Shown piece by piece: positions 36,072-45,029 of a DNA stretch of 64,000 bases. Below the pieces are notes generated by a model. That model had not been told where the DNA came from. It saw only the letters and a list, made by a program, of their open reading frames with translations, and did no database searches. Origin of the DNA: Acinetobacter sp. NIPH 298 (GTDB lineage: Bacteria; Pseudomonadota; Gammaproteobacteria; Pseudomonadales; Moraxellaceae); assembly GCF_000369505.1 (NCBI RefSeq), contig NZ_KB850055.1, forward strand, positions 1,302,001-1,366,000, in the 5' to 3' direction. Within the stretch, counting starts at the first letter, position 1. Each line of letters starts with the position of its first letter. Position numbers and translations under genes: made by a program.

Positions 36072-37286
36072 TTATGCAGCTAAAAAATCTTGAATCATAG
36101 GAACTAGCCGCTTGAGCAATTCATCCGCTTGATCTTGTGTCATATTTAAAGGCGGCAACAAACGTACCACTGAACCTGCTGTGACATTGATAATTAAGTG
36201 ATATTGATCACGCGCAATCGCAACCAACTCAGCACAGTCTTTTGGTAATTGAATTCCAATCATCATGCCAAAACCACGCACCTGAACATGATGTTCAGCC
36301 AGTTGCTCACGTAACTTTTCAACAATATACGTGCCTACTTTTGCCGCGTTTTCAACCGCATTTTCTTGTTGAAGGGTATCTATTACGGTGTAGACCACAC
36401 GAGAGCCTAGCACAGTGCCACCATAAGTCGAACCATGGCTACCTGCTCCCAATATCCCAACAGCTTTGCCCTGTGTCATCACAGCACCAACAGGGAAACC
36501 ATTACCCAAACCTTTTGCTGTGGTCATTACATCAGGAATAATATTGGTGTGTTGATAGGCAAAGTATTTACCAGTACGTCCATTTCCTGTTTGGATTTCA
36601 TCGAGCATCATCAACCAGTTATGCTGATTACATAGAGTGCGAACTTCTTCCAAATAGCTGAAACCTTGCGGTGCAGTATTGACACCACCTTCACCTTGAA
36701 TCGGTTCAATTAAGATCGCAACAATATCAGGATGATGAATAGCCGCTTCTTGAATTGCTTCGATATCACCAAATGGAACGCGGACGAAACCTTCAACAAG
36801 CGGCGCAAAGCCTTCTTGAACCTTTTTATTTCCTGTCGCAGATAAAGTCGCTAAGGTACGACCATGAAACGATTGCTCAGCAACGATAATTTTTGGATTG
36901 GCTATGCCTTGTTGTGCACCAAATTTACGTGCAATTTTAATTGCTCCTTCATTTGATTCTGCACCGCTATTTGAGAAAAAGATTTCTTCCATTCCAGAAA
37001 CCTCTGCAAGTTTCTGTGCTGCGGCTGTCTGCCAAGGAATTTCAAATAGATTACTGGTATGCACCAATGTTGCGGCTTGCTCAGCAATCGCTTCAGCGAT
37101 AACTGGGTGTGCATGACCTAAGCCACATACAGCAATGCCCGTTAAAGCATCTAAATACTCAGTGCCATCTGCTGTATATAAATACGCCCCTCGTCCTCGC
37201 ACAAAACTGATCGCTTGGCGACCATAGGTTGCCATAATATGTGATGGTTGATCAGGTTGCACAGGCGCAAGAGTAATATTAGTCAT
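36072..37286 (-). CDS. argD: Acetylornithine aminotransferase family protein
   Basis: The 404-residue PLP enzyme fits acetylornithine transaminase (class III aminotransferases). Features are GRGAYLYTADGTEYLDALTG, the PLP region FSNSGAESNEGAIKIARKF, the FHGRTLATLSATG motif, DEIQTGNGRTGKYFA and the lysine segment TTAKGLGNGFPVGA. ArgD makes N-acetylornithine and can also serve in lysine synthesis; AstC-type catabolic enzymes look alike, and no ast genes are nearby, which favours ArgD. Confidence 0.88.
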   Translation of the reverse strand: MTNITLAPVQPDQPSHIMATYGRQAISFVRGRGAYLYTADGTEYLDALTGIAVCGLGHAHPVIAEAIAEQAATLVHTSNLFEIPWQTAAAQKLAEVSGMEEIFFSNSGAESNEGAIKIARKFGAQQGIANPKIIVAEQSFHGRTLATLSATGNKKVQEGFAPLVEGFVRVPFGDIEAIQEAAIHHPDIVAILIEPIQGEGGVNTAPQGFSYLEEVRTLCNQHNWLMMLDEIQTGNGRTGKYFAYQHTNIIPDVMTTAKGLGNGFPVGAVMTQGKAVGILGAGSHGSTYGGTVLGSRVVYTVIDTLQQENAVENAAKVGTYIVEKLREQLAEHHVQVRGFGMMIGIQLPKDCAELVAIARDQYHLIINVTAGSVVRLLPPLNMTQDQADELLKRLVPMIQDFLAA

Positions 37287-37453
37287 AACAAACTCAATCT
37301 ATCATTAGTTGTGGTGAAAAAAGTTATATAAGCAAAAACTTGCGTAGATTGAAAGCGCAAACTCACATTTATATAAGAAAAATCTTGAGTAATCCCCCGC
37401 GAAGCGATTTTTTTAGGTATATAATGTCGAAAGTTTAGTTGAGGATCTATCTA

Positions 37454-37795
37454 ATGACGGAACAAGCGCGTGATACAGTAGCGTTAATTCGTGATCAAAT
37501 TGCGAAACACCCTGTTTTACTTTACATGAAAGGCACTCCACAATTCCCGCAATGTGGTTTTTCTGCTCGTGCAGTAGAAGCACTTAGCCAAATTGGTCGT
37601 CCATTTGCCTATGTAAATATCTTAGAAAATCAAGATATTCGTGCAACTTTACCTCAAATTGCGAACTGGCCTACTTTTCCACAATTATGGATAAACGGCG
37701 AGCTTATTGGTGGTAGCGATATTATGCTTGAAATGTTCCAAAATGGTGAGTTAAAACCATTAGTTGAACAACACAGCGCGGCGCCTGAAGCCTAA
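37454..37795 (+). CDS. grxD: Monothiol glutaredoxin, Grx4 family
   Basis: Grx4-type glutaredoxins bind [2Fe-2S] clusters with glutathione and take part in iron-sulfur trafficking. From ATG 37454 the protein has 113 residues, with the active-site motif PQCGFS (Cys34), the TPQFPQ and NWPTFPQLWI glutathione-contact motifs, and IGGSDIMLEM. GAGG precedes the start; an in-frame TTG at 37439 overlaps that site. A TATAAT lies at 37420-37425. Confidence 0.95.
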   Translation: MTEQARDTVALIRDQIAKHPVLLYMKGTPQFPQCGFSARAVEALSQIGRPFAYVNILENQDIRATLPQIANWPTFPQLWINGELIGGSDIMLEMFQNGELKPLVEQHSAAPEA

Positions 37796-37800
37796 GCAGC

Positions 37801-37830
37801 AAAAGCCAATCAAACGATTGGCTTTTTTTT
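37801..37830 (+). terminator. Rho-independent terminator of grxD
   Basis: AAAAGCCAATC and GATTGGCTTTT form an 11-bp stem around AAAC, followed by T. It also lies near the stop of the convergent gene at 37839. Confidence 0.9.
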
Positions 37831-37838
37831 GATTAAAT

Positions 37839-38162
37839 TTAATTCTGACTAAAACCAATATATCTAAACAGACCTTCCACACCTAAATCTGCTTTATAGA
37901 TTTGCATTTCATCATAATTTGCCTGTGTGACACTGAGAAAAACATTCATGTTTGGATCTTCATGAATTTCATCAACAGACTGTGGCAATGCTGCTTCAAA
38001 ACGATCAGCTATATACTCAAAACCTAGATCCATTGCGATAAACAAAGTGTGTTCACAAGGCTGAATATACTGTTCTTGCTCCCAATCTAATACTGCATGA
38101 TCACAATGAGGGCAGCAAACATTTGCTGTAGCGCTAGACACTTCAACCAGTTGATAAGGCAT
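37839..38162 (-). CDS. Small zinc-ribbon-like hypothetical protein
   Basis: I do not recognise this 107-residue protein. Near the N-terminus it has CCPHCDHAV and then PCEHT, a possible zinc-binding knuckle. The rest is acidic and soluble, ending in GVEGLFRYIGFSQN. It converges with grxD and is divergent from a LysR gene. Its size and the cysteine pattern suggest a DNA- or protein-binding adaptor, but that is a guess. Confidence 0.7.
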   Translation of the reverse strand: MPYQLVEVSSATANVCCPHCDHAVLDWEQEQYIQPCEHTLFIAMDLGFEYIADRFEAALPQSVDEIHEDPNMNVFLSVTQANYDEMQIYKADLGVEGLFRYIGFSQN

Positions 38163-38290
38163 ATTGATTATTTCAAAAAATTTTAAAGATTATAAAAGAA
38201 TTTATGCTTCACAAAAAACCTCTACTCATCACTTATTTTTGCAACGATATATCTATAAAATAATGAATGTTGCAGAAATGGAATTGAATA

Positions 38291-39211
38291 ATGTTAACTG
38301 ATTTAGATGATTTTTATTGTTTTGCCCTTGTCGTTGAACATGGGGGCTTTAGTGCTGCGGAACGCGCCACAGAAATCCCAAAGTCTAAACTCAGCCGTAG
38401 AGTCTATAATCTTGAAGAACAATTAGGCGTGCGTCTCATCCAACGTAGTTCACGCCATTTTGCTGTAACAGATATTGGTATGGATGTTTATCGACATGCT
38501 CAAGTGATGATGAACGCAGCGCAGGCAGCACATGATGCGGTGAATCATTTAAGTAGTGAACCTCGCGGTGTCATAAAAGTCAGTGTTCCAGTTGATATTG
38601 CTCAAAATCAAATGACGAAAATCCTACCCAATTTTTTAAAGAAATATCCTGAGGTGCGAGTACAAATGATGGTGAGCAACCGTCGTATTGATGTCATCAA
38701 CGAGGGAGTAGATGTAGCCTTACGTGTTCGCTCGAAATTAGATGATGATCCAAATTTGGTTTTACGAGAGTTTGAAGCCATTGAGCAACGCCTCTTTGCC
38801 AGCCAAGCCTACCTAAATGAATTTGGACATTTAACCACACCAGAACAACTGACCGATCATCGTATTATCAGTATGGCTGAAGATCATCTCGATCAACATT
38901 TCTTACTCACCGACCCAAATAAACTACAGAAAAAAATCAAAGTTAATCCTGTCATTATGGGTTCAAACTTACTCATGCTCGCTGAATTAGCCAGTCAAAA
39001 CTGTGGTATTGCATTACTACCTGATAGCATCGCACAAGACTTCGTTCAATCTGGTCAATTGGTAAAAGTATTGCCTGAGTGGACTGCGCCACATGGTATT
39101 TTCCATGCCGTTTACCCTTCACGTAGAGGGTTATTGCCAGCAGTACGGGTATTTATCGACTATTTAGTTGAGCAACTGGCTCAGTGTGCAACAAAAAAGG
39201 TTCGATATTAA
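38291..39211 (+). CDS. LysR family transcriptional regulator
   Basis: The 306-residue protein has the LysR helix-turn-helix at about residues 4-60 (DDFYCFALVVEHGGFSAAER, PKSKLSRRVYNLEEQLGVRLIQRS) and a LysR substrate domain (about 90-295). The second domain, with GVIKVSVPVDIAQNQ and VNEGVDVALRVR-type patterns, looks like the DhmR/LeuO-like subgroup that responds to small organic acids. Target unknown. It may act on the divergent small gene. Confidence 0.9.
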   Translation: MLTDLDDFYCFALVVEHGGFSAAERATEIPKSKLSRRVYNLEEQLGVRLIQRSSRHFAVTDIGMDVYRHAQVMMNAAQAAHDAVNHLSSEPRGVIKVSVPVDIAQNQMTKILPNFLKKYPEVRVQMMVSNRRIDVINEGVDVALRVRSKLDDDPNLVLREFEAIEQRLFASQAYLNEFGHLTTPEQLTDHRIISMAEDHLDQHFLLTDPNKLQKKIKVNPVIMGSNLLMLAELASQNCGIALLPDSIAQDFVQSGQLVKVLPEWTAPHGIFHAVYPSRRGLLPAVRVFIDYLVEQLAQCATKKVRY

Positions 39212-39225
39212 AATATCGAACCTTT
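39196..39225. terminator. Hairpin overlapping the LysR stop codon
   Basis: AAAGGTTCGATATT and AATATCGAACCTTT form a 14-bp perfect stem that includes the stop codon of the LysR gene. It is shared with the convergent map gene, whose stop is 24 bp away. Confidence 0.75.
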
Positions 39226-39248
39226 GCTGTACTTCGCAGTTTTCATAA

Positions 39249-40043
39249 TTAAATACTAGGATAATGACCTGTTCCATTCGGCCACGGGGTCAATAACTCA
39301 AAACCATCATCAGTAACTGCGACCATGTGTTCCCATTGCGCTGATAGTGACTTGTCTTGGGTGACCACGGTCCAACCATCACTTAACTCTTTAATCTGTG
39401 GCTTTCCAGCATTGACCATCGGCTCAATGGTAAAAACCATTCCTTTTTTTAATACCATGCCTTGACCTTTTTGACCATAATGCAAGATATTAGGCTGTTC
39501 ATGATAAACACGTCCAATCCCATGACCACAGTATTCACGCACGATACTATAGCCTTCACGTTGTGCAACGGATTGAATTGCATGACCAATATCACCCAAT
39601 GTCGCACCTGGTTTAACCGTATGAATACCCGCTAACATCGCCTCGTAAGTTGTTTCGACTAATTTTTTTGCTTCCGAGGCTGGTTCACCCACAAAGTACA
39701 TACGGCTGGTGTCACCAAAATAACCATCTTTAATGACCGCAACATCAATATTTAGAATATCACCATCTTGCAAAATCCTTTTCGCAGAAGGAATTCCGTG
39801 ACACACTTCTTCATTGACCGAAATACAGGTGGTTTTGGTAAAACCGTGATAGCCAACATTGGCAGGAATAACTTGTAATGTATTGACGATATAATCATTA
39901 CAGATATCATCTAAATATTCAGTTGAAACACCAGCCTTTATATAAGGACCGATCATTTCCAATACTTGTGCCGCCAAACGACCTGAGATACGTAATCTCT
40001 CAATATCTTGTTCTGTTTTAATGGTCACAGTAGAAGCTCTCAT
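39249..40043 (-). CDS. map: Type I methionine aminopeptidase
   Basis: Map removes the initiator methionine from new proteins. The 264-residue protein has the metal ligands of the pita-bread fold: NIDVAVIKDGYFGDTSRMY (two Asp), CGHGIGRVYHEQP (His), MVFTIEPMV (Glu) and QWEHMVAV (Glu). Length is normal. It is not next to rpsB here, as in many other bacteria. A ribosome site AAGGA lies about 11 nt ahead of the start. Confidence 0.95.
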   Translation of the reverse strand: MRASTVTIKTEQDIERLRISGRLAAQVLEMIGPYIKAGVSTEYLDDICNDYIVNTLQVIPANVGYHGFTKTTCISVNEEVCHGIPSAKRILQDGDILNIDVAVIKDGYFGDTSRMYFVGEPASEAKKLVETTYEAMLAGIHTVKPGATLGDIGHAIQSVAQREGYSIVREYCGHGIGRVYHEQPNILHYGQKGQGMVLKKGMVFTIEPMVNAGKPQIKELSDGWTVVTQDKSLSAQWEHMVAVTDDGFELLTPWPNGTGHYPSI

Positions 40044-40386
40044 CCGAGATATTCCTTATAAAAAACAAATTAATTCGAAAAATGCAGATCAAGTATTGCA
40101 TTGTGTATTTCAGATAGTTGTACGCTTCAACCATCAAATCTTCAATCATTTTATGACTAAAACAGCATTTTTATTTTACATTTAATTTCAATTATGATCA
40201 CAGGAAAAAACGATAGCACACATGATACCTGCTCTGGCTTTTAACAAATTCAATGAAGGCATAACACTGTAAAGTTCTAATGCGGTCTTTTTAGCCAAAA
40301 ATAAAGCAACTTTCACATAAATTAGTTTCAAATGACCGCATTTATGCTCTAAAATTCGCACTTTTATTTTAAACTCCCCCTCTTTT
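40044..40386. other. Gap between map and brnQ with an inverted repeat
   Basis: The 343-bp divergent region has no gene. AATGCGGTC at 40279-40287 is inverted as GACCGCATT at 40334-40342, 46 bp apart, just upstream of brnQ. This may be a regulator site pair or a leader stem. No ribosome site is seen directly before brnQ (CTCCCCCTCTTTT precedes the ATG). Confidence 0.45.
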
Positions 40387-41688
40387 ATGAACCAACTCCG
40401 TACAGGAGATATTATTGCTTTGGGTTTTATGACCTTTGCACTGTTTATTGGTGCTGGCAATATTATTTTTCCTCCCATTGTTGCCCAGCAAGCTGGTGAA
40501 CATGTGTGGCTTGCTGCATTTGGCTTCTTAATCACCGCAGTTGGTCTTCCTGTTATTACCATCATGGCCTTGTCTCGCACCCAAGGTTCAATTGAAAATA
40601 TCAGCTCACCACTCGGACGTTTTGCCAGTTTATTGCTTACAATCGTCTGCTATTTAACTGTAGGGCCACTATTTGCAACCCCACGCACCGCGACTGTTTC
40701 CTATGAGATTGGCTTTGCGCCTTACTTTGGAACATCAAGCAGCAGCCTTTTTATTTACAGTATCATTTACTTTGCTTTTGTTACGGCTATTTCGCTTTAC
40801 CCAAACAAACTCTTAGATACTGTAGGTCATGTACTTGCACCATTAAAAATTATTGCGTTGGCAATACTCGGTATTGCTGCATTTGCCATACCGACTGGAT
40901 TGATCTCACCACCTATCAATAACTACGTGGCCAGTCCAGTTTCAGAAGGTTTTGTCAGTGGTTACTTGACCATGGATACGTTAGGCGCTTTAGTCTTTGG
41001 TATTGTGATCATTCAAGCGATTCAGTCTCGTGGCGTTACCGACACTAAACTCATAACCAAGTATGCCATCATCGCAAGTCTGATCGCGGGTGTAGGGCTT
41101 ACTCTCGTTTATGTCAGCTTATTTAAGCTTGGTTTAGGTAGCCATGAAGTCGCTGCAAATGCAGACAATGGTGCAATTATTTTGCATGCCTATGTACAGC
41201 ACGCATTTGGCGATTATGGCTCTTATTTCCTCACAGGTTTGATTTTCCTTGCCTGTATGGTGACAGCAATTGGTTTAACCTGCGCATGTGCCGAATACTT
41301 CACAGAGTTGACTGGTCTACCTTACAAATTGTTGGTGTTTATTCTCACAGGGTTTTCACTATTAATTTCTAACTTAGGCTTAACCAAGTTGATCGCCTTC
41401 TCAATTCCAGTTTTGAGCGCAATTTATCCACCTGCAATTGTGGTGATTATGCTGAGCTTTTTTTGGAAATATTGGAATAAGCCCTCTATTGTCGTCGGTT
41501 CAGTGACTGGTGTTGCTTTCCTTTTTGGTATCATCGAAGCCATTAAAGCAGCAGGCTTTGGTACTCACTTACCTACATTCATTGAGCAATTACCCTTAAA
41601 TGAACAAAATCTTGCATGGTTACTTCCATCTTTAATCATTCTTGTAATTGCAATGATTGTGGATCGAGTGCTAGCAACAAAAAGATAA
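40387..41688 (+). CDS. brnQ: Branched-chain amino acid transport system II carrier protein
   Basis: BrnQ is a sodium-coupled inner-membrane importer of leucine, isoleucine and valine. The 433-residue protein has about 12 membrane segments and the typical N-terminus LRTGDIIALGFMTFALFIGAGNIIFPP-like region (residues 4-30), then TVGPLFATPRTATVSYEIG. The start matches homologues although no ribosome site is visible. A branched-chain exporter (azlCD) is found later in the window. Confidence 0.93.
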   Translation: MNQLRTGDIIALGFMTFALFIGAGNIIFPPIVAQQAGEHVWLAAFGFLITAVGLPVITIMALSRTQGSIENISSPLGRFASLLLTIVCYLTVGPLFATPRTATVSYEIGFAPYFGTSSSSLFIYSIIYFAFVTAISLYPNKLLDTVGHVLAPLKIIALAILGIAAFAIPTGLISPPINNYVASPVSEGFVSGYLTMDTLGALVFGIVIIQAIQSRGVTDTKLITKYAIIASLIAGVGLTLVYVSLFKLGLGSHEVAANADNGAIILHAYVQHAFGDYGSYFLTGLIFLACMVTAIGLTCACAEYFTELTGLPYKLLVFILTGFSLLISNLGLTKLIAFSIPVLSAIYPPAIVVIMLSFFWKYWNKPSIVVGSVTGVAFLFGIIEAIKAAGFGTHLPTFIEQLPLNEQNLAWLLPSLIILVIAMIVDRVLATKR

Positions 41689-41789
41689 AATAATTTGTCG
41701 TTAAAATAGTGTTTTACCCAAACATGATTTTAGCTATACAAAAAATGTTCCTTTACCCAATGGACGTATTTTGTTTACGACAAATTATT
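41689..41789. repeat. 101-bp element with 13-bp perfect terminal inverted repeats
   Basis: AATAATTTGTCGT at 41689-41701 is exactly inverted as ACGACAAATTATT at 41777-41789. The left arm begins right after the brnQ stop codon. Inside, TTTACCCAA occurs twice (41713-41721 and 41752-41760). No target-site duplication is obvious. It may be a small non-autonomous element or a long hairpin. The following 283 bp before the next gene are very AT-rich with nothing recognisable. Confidence 0.55.
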
Positions 41790-42072
41790 CTCACCTAAAC
41801 ATCGCATTTTTCATACCCGAAGCCCCAATTTGCACAGATGAATAGCAGTGCTAAGTTTTTCAAAATGTAAAAAAATGGAGTTGATATTTAACAAAAAATA
41901 CCAACAACACACATTAAGAATACTAAAAAGCCTTAACAATCAATACCAATATAAACTTATTCAAAAAAATTATAGATTTACCTATTGAAATAAAGAGAAA
42001 ATCGCAGTACAACTTTAATAACAATTCCGACAAAATCACATGGTTTTGTCATTAAGACAAGGAGGGATGGAG

Positions 42073-42333
42073 ATGTTATCAACACATTTCAACAAGCAAG
42101 TCTTCATTAACACTCTGAAGACCAATGACTCAATTATTTATGCCATTACCACACTTGCATTAATGGCTACACTCTTATTTCAGGGTACAATTAAAGGCAA
42201 CTTGAAACCTGAATATTTTATTTACGCACTGATTGTTTCATTAGCGTTTTGTGTATGGGCAGTCGTTGATCAAAAATTCCGACAGCTCAGCCTCGCACGT
42301 AAAATAAAATCTTTAAGGAAAATGGATGAGTAA
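42073..42333 (+). CDS. Small two-helix membrane protein, hypothetical
   Basis: From ATG 42073, with AAGGAGG 7 nt ahead, the protein has 86 residues. Two membrane segments are clear (IIYAITTLALMATLLFQG and YFIYALIVSLAFCVWAVV) and the C-terminus is basic (QLSLARKIKSLRKMDE). Upstream in-frame starts at 42067 and 42040 are too close to or before the ribosome site. I cannot name a family. It converges with the next membrane gene. Confidence 0.75.
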   Translation: MLSTHFNKQVFINTLKTNDSIIYAITTLALMATLLFQGTIKGNLKPEYFIYALIVSLAFCVWAVVDQKFRQLSLARKIKSLRKMDE

Positions 42334-42345
42334 TCATCCATTTTT

Positions 42346-42801
42346 TTAGTACAGAAATTTAGCGATGGTTCCAAATACCAATACTGCTGTCGCACCTAGT
42401 TCAACAATAATTAAACTCAACATAATTAAACTCATTACCCAAGCAGGAAGTGTCCACCGACCTAATTGATGTGGTTGTTTGAATTGATTGGTTGTATCTC
42501 TTAAAAATCCATGGATGATATAAGTCAAAATAGACATCGCAAAATAGAATAAATTGGCAATGACACAAAACAAAGCGATAGACGCTGATAAAACAGTAAA
42601 GTGACTTAAAACAGCAAGAATTAGACTTGCAGCCGCATAAAGTAGACTACTCCGATGAGCAATATCTACATAATAATGGGCTCGTGCTTGTTCTGTTTTT
42701 CTAATCTGATAATACTTCCAAACCCCTGTCAGCATACCAACCCATAAAAAAATCCCGCTAAACACAATCGCAATTTGTGTCGCGCTACTCAAAACATACA
42801 T
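42346..42801 (-). CDS. Four-helix membrane protein, hypothetical
   Basis: The 151-residue protein has four membrane segments at about residues 8-28, 52-70, 75-97 and 118-145, with a conserved-looking cytoplasmic stretch (KYYQIRKTEQARAHYYVDIA). GGGGAG lies 7 nt before the start. I do not recognise a family. It is divergent from the alpha/beta hydrolase gene and converges with the small two-helix protein. Confidence 0.75.
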   Translation of the reverse strand: MYVLSSATQIAIVFSGIFLWVGMLTGVWKYYQIRKTEQARAHYYVDIAHRSSLLYAAASLILAVLSHFTVLSASIALFCVIANLFYFAMSILTYIIHGFLRDTTNQFKQPHQLGRWTLPAWVMSLIMLSLIIVELGATAVLVFGTIAKFLY

Positions 42802-42914
42802 CTCATCTCCCCAATATAAATATGATTCATTATGCGCACCTATATTACCTAAAAATTGACTTTGCAGTCATTTTTTAATCGAGTTTCTTTTTAGAACTCA
42901 GGTAAAGTAAAAAG

Positions 42915-43796
42915 ATGCAATTACAAGAGTATTTTCAAATGAATACCTATGAATCATGCTGGATCGATTGTAAAGATGGCTATCAACTGGCTGCCCAATT
43001 TTATCCAGCACAAGTTGACAGCAAAAATTATCCAATTTTGATTTGCCCTGCAACAGGCATTACTAAAACGTTCTATCATTCTTTCGCTGAATGGTTAAGC
43101 CAACGAGGCTATCCTGTTCTGAGTTTTGATTTTAGAGGAATCGGAGAATCACTACATGAGCCGCTGAAAAACTCCACGGCTAGTATTAACGATTGGGGAA
43201 TCTTAGACATCCCCGCTGTAGTTGACAGCTTATTGCATCAAACACAATCTGAGAAAGTAATCATCATTGGGCACAGTGCTGGTGGACAGCTACTTGGTAT
43301 TAACCCTAACTATGACAAAGTCGCTAAAGTAGTCGCAATTGCAGGTTCTACTGGACATGTAAAAGGATTAAAAGGCAAGACCAAATTTTTAGCACCCGTT
43401 ATGTTTAATATAATTTTTCCACTCTCTAGCTTTATCAAAGGCTATGGTGCAACACAATTTATCGGAATGGGCGAAAATTTACCCAAAAATGTGGCGAAGC
43501 AATGGGCGGAATTTTGTAGTAAACCGGGTTATGTCATGAACGCAGTGGGTAAAACCATATTTGAAGATTATCATCAGGAAATTCAATGCCCTATTACTTC
43601 ATTTTGGGCTACTGATGATGAGATTGCTACTCAAGCAAACGTCAAAGAGCTCTTAGGTTTATATCCAAATGCCAAAACCAAATTAATTGAGCTAAAACCT
43701 CAACAACATGGCTATAAGCAGATTGGACATATGTTAATGTTTAAAAAATCACATCAGAAGTTATGGCCTATTATTGAAAATGAATTAACAGTTTAG
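42915..43796 (+). CDS. Alpha/beta hydrolase
   Basis: The 293-residue protein has the alpha/beta-hydrolase fold: an ICPATGITKTFYHSFAEWLSQRGYPVLSFDFRG-type oxyanion region (around residues 43-75), the nucleophile elbow IIGHSAGGQLLG, and late Asp (FWATDDEIAT) and His (QIGHMLMF) as the other triad residues. It resembles predicted COG4757 hydrolases. Substrate unknown. No signal peptide, so cytoplasmic. Preceded by a divergent membrane gene and followed by a strong terminator. Confidence 0.88.
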   Translation: MQLQEYFQMNTYESCWIDCKDGYQLAAQFYPAQVDSKNYPILICPATGITKTFYHSFAEWLSQRGYPVLSFDFRGIGESLHEPLKNSTASINDWGILDIPAVVDSLLHQTQSEKVIIIGHSAGGQLLGINPNYDKVAKVVAIAGSTGHVKGLKGKTKFLAPVMFNIIFPLSSFIKGYGATQFIGMGENLPKNVAKQWAEFCSKPGYVMNAVGKTIFEDYHQEIQCPITSFWATDDEIATQANVKELLGLYPNAKTKLIELKPQQHGYKQIGHMLMFKKSHQKLWPIIENELTV

Positions 43797-43834
43797 TCCT
43801 CTGCATCTATCTCCTCTTTTAGATTCACACTTTC

Positions 43835-43873
43835 CGCATCTAAACGCGTAATCCAGTTTAGATGCGTTTTTTT
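43835..43873 (+). terminator. Rho-independent terminator of the hydrolase gene
   Basis: CGCATCTAAAC (43835-43845) pairs perfectly with GTTTAGATGCG (43856-43866), followed by seven T. Confidence 0.9.
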
Positions 43874-44506
43874 ATTGTGTTTTGATGGCTGCGATTTGCT
43901 AGGTATGACTTTTTATTTCTTGTGTTATCAATTAATTTTTCTTATCCAACAATATTATTGATTAGAAAATCTTAATAAATAACACTTTTAAAGTAATAAA
44001 TTCAAGTCTCCTTGCTATAAAGTGTGATAAAGCATGTATTTATTCAACATTACTTATCACTTCTTTTCCATCAAATTTTAACCAAATGATTAAAACAAAC
44101 ATATGTATTTTTTATATATTTAACGATTATTTATTTTATAAATATAATGATTTTGTATTTTTATGACATTTTAGACAGAATTTTTTATAAAAAAGTCACG
44201 TCAAAACGCGTATTTTTTTCCTACAATACGATTACTCTACAAATGAGCAGAAATGCAAAATTGTAGGAATATCACTGAAATAAAATGATTCAGGAAATAC
44301 ATTATTCATTACAAATTTATGTGAATTTTGTGATAATTCCCTTAATCATTTATAAAGATAGTTTCATAATTATCTTTGGTAGATTTGCTATCAATGAAAT
44401 GATAAAAAAATCAGAAAAGGTTTTTTTAGCAGATAAATTGTAGACATTTCATGGAATCTAAGAGCGACGCTATATTGCTCGATATACAAGCATGGGAAAG
44501 AAGTAA
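43874..44506. other. Long AT-rich gap upstream of the MarR gene
   Basis: This 633-bp stretch is much more AT-rich than its surroundings and has no gene that I can support. The one clear structure is TTCCTACAAT at 44218-44227 with its exact inverse ATTGTAGGAA at 44260-44269, 32 bp apart. The MarR promoter and leader must be here. A small RNA cannot be excluded. Confidence 0.45.
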
Positions 44507-44971
44507 ATGACAAAGAAATATGCGCGTTTTTTACCTACAGCCGAATCATTTAAGCTAGAAGATTTTCCATACTATTGGATTTCTCAAGTAAATTCTCAGT
44601 ACGTTCAAAATATTGACAACGTACTCAAGAAATATGGTTTAGACAACTCTCGCCGTCGTATTTTAATTGCATTAGAAGTTAAACCTCATGCAAGCGTCTC
44701 CGAACTTTCGGATATGGTCATTTCAAAAATGTCTACTACAACCAAAATTGTTTATCGCTTGAAAGATGAAGGTTACATCGAAACCTACTCTTGTAAAGAT
44801 GACGGCCGTATTACCCGCGTTTATTTAACCGATAAAGGCAAGGAAATGGTCATCAAAATCAATGATCTAACTTCTGTTATTTTGGAACAATCTTTTGATG
44901 GCTTAACGCCCCTTCAAATTGAAAAAACCATGGAAATTTTAAAGCTTATGTTTAAAAATCTTGCGCGTTGA
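44507..44971 (+). CDS. MarR family transcriptional regulator
   Basis: The 154-residue protein is a MarR winged-helix regulator: ILIALEVKPHASVSELSDMVISKMSTTTKIVYRLKDEGYIETYS is read across the DNA-binding domain (about residues 50-95), with the wing DDGRITRVYLTDKG. The N-terminal helix includes FPYYWISQVNSQYVQNIDNVLKKYG. No partner gene is adjacent, and a long AT-rich region precedes it. Ligand and targets unknown. Confidence 0.9.
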   Translation: MTKKYARFLPTAESFKLEDFPYYWISQVNSQYVQNIDNVLKKYGLDNSRRRILIALEVKPHASVSELSDMVISKMSTTTKIVYRLKDEGYIETYSCKDDGRITRVYLTDKGKEMVIKINDLTSVILEQSFDGLTPLQIEKTMEILKLMFKNLAR

Positions 44972-44987
44972 TTTTTGCTTAGCGAGG

Positions 44988-45014
44988 AAGGCTTCGATTA
45001 GAAGCCTTTTTTAT
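44988..45014 (+). terminator. Rho-independent terminator of the MarR gene
   Basis: AAGGCTTC (44988-44995) pairs with GAAGCCTT (45001-45008), followed by T. It also lies just beyond the convergent SRAP gene's stop. Confidence 0.85.
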
Positions 45015-45029
45015 TTGGATGATAAAACG

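Noticed and set aside
40188-40580. 130-codon minus-strand frame
   Set aside because: It overlaps the start of brnQ, whose protein pattern is unmistakable.
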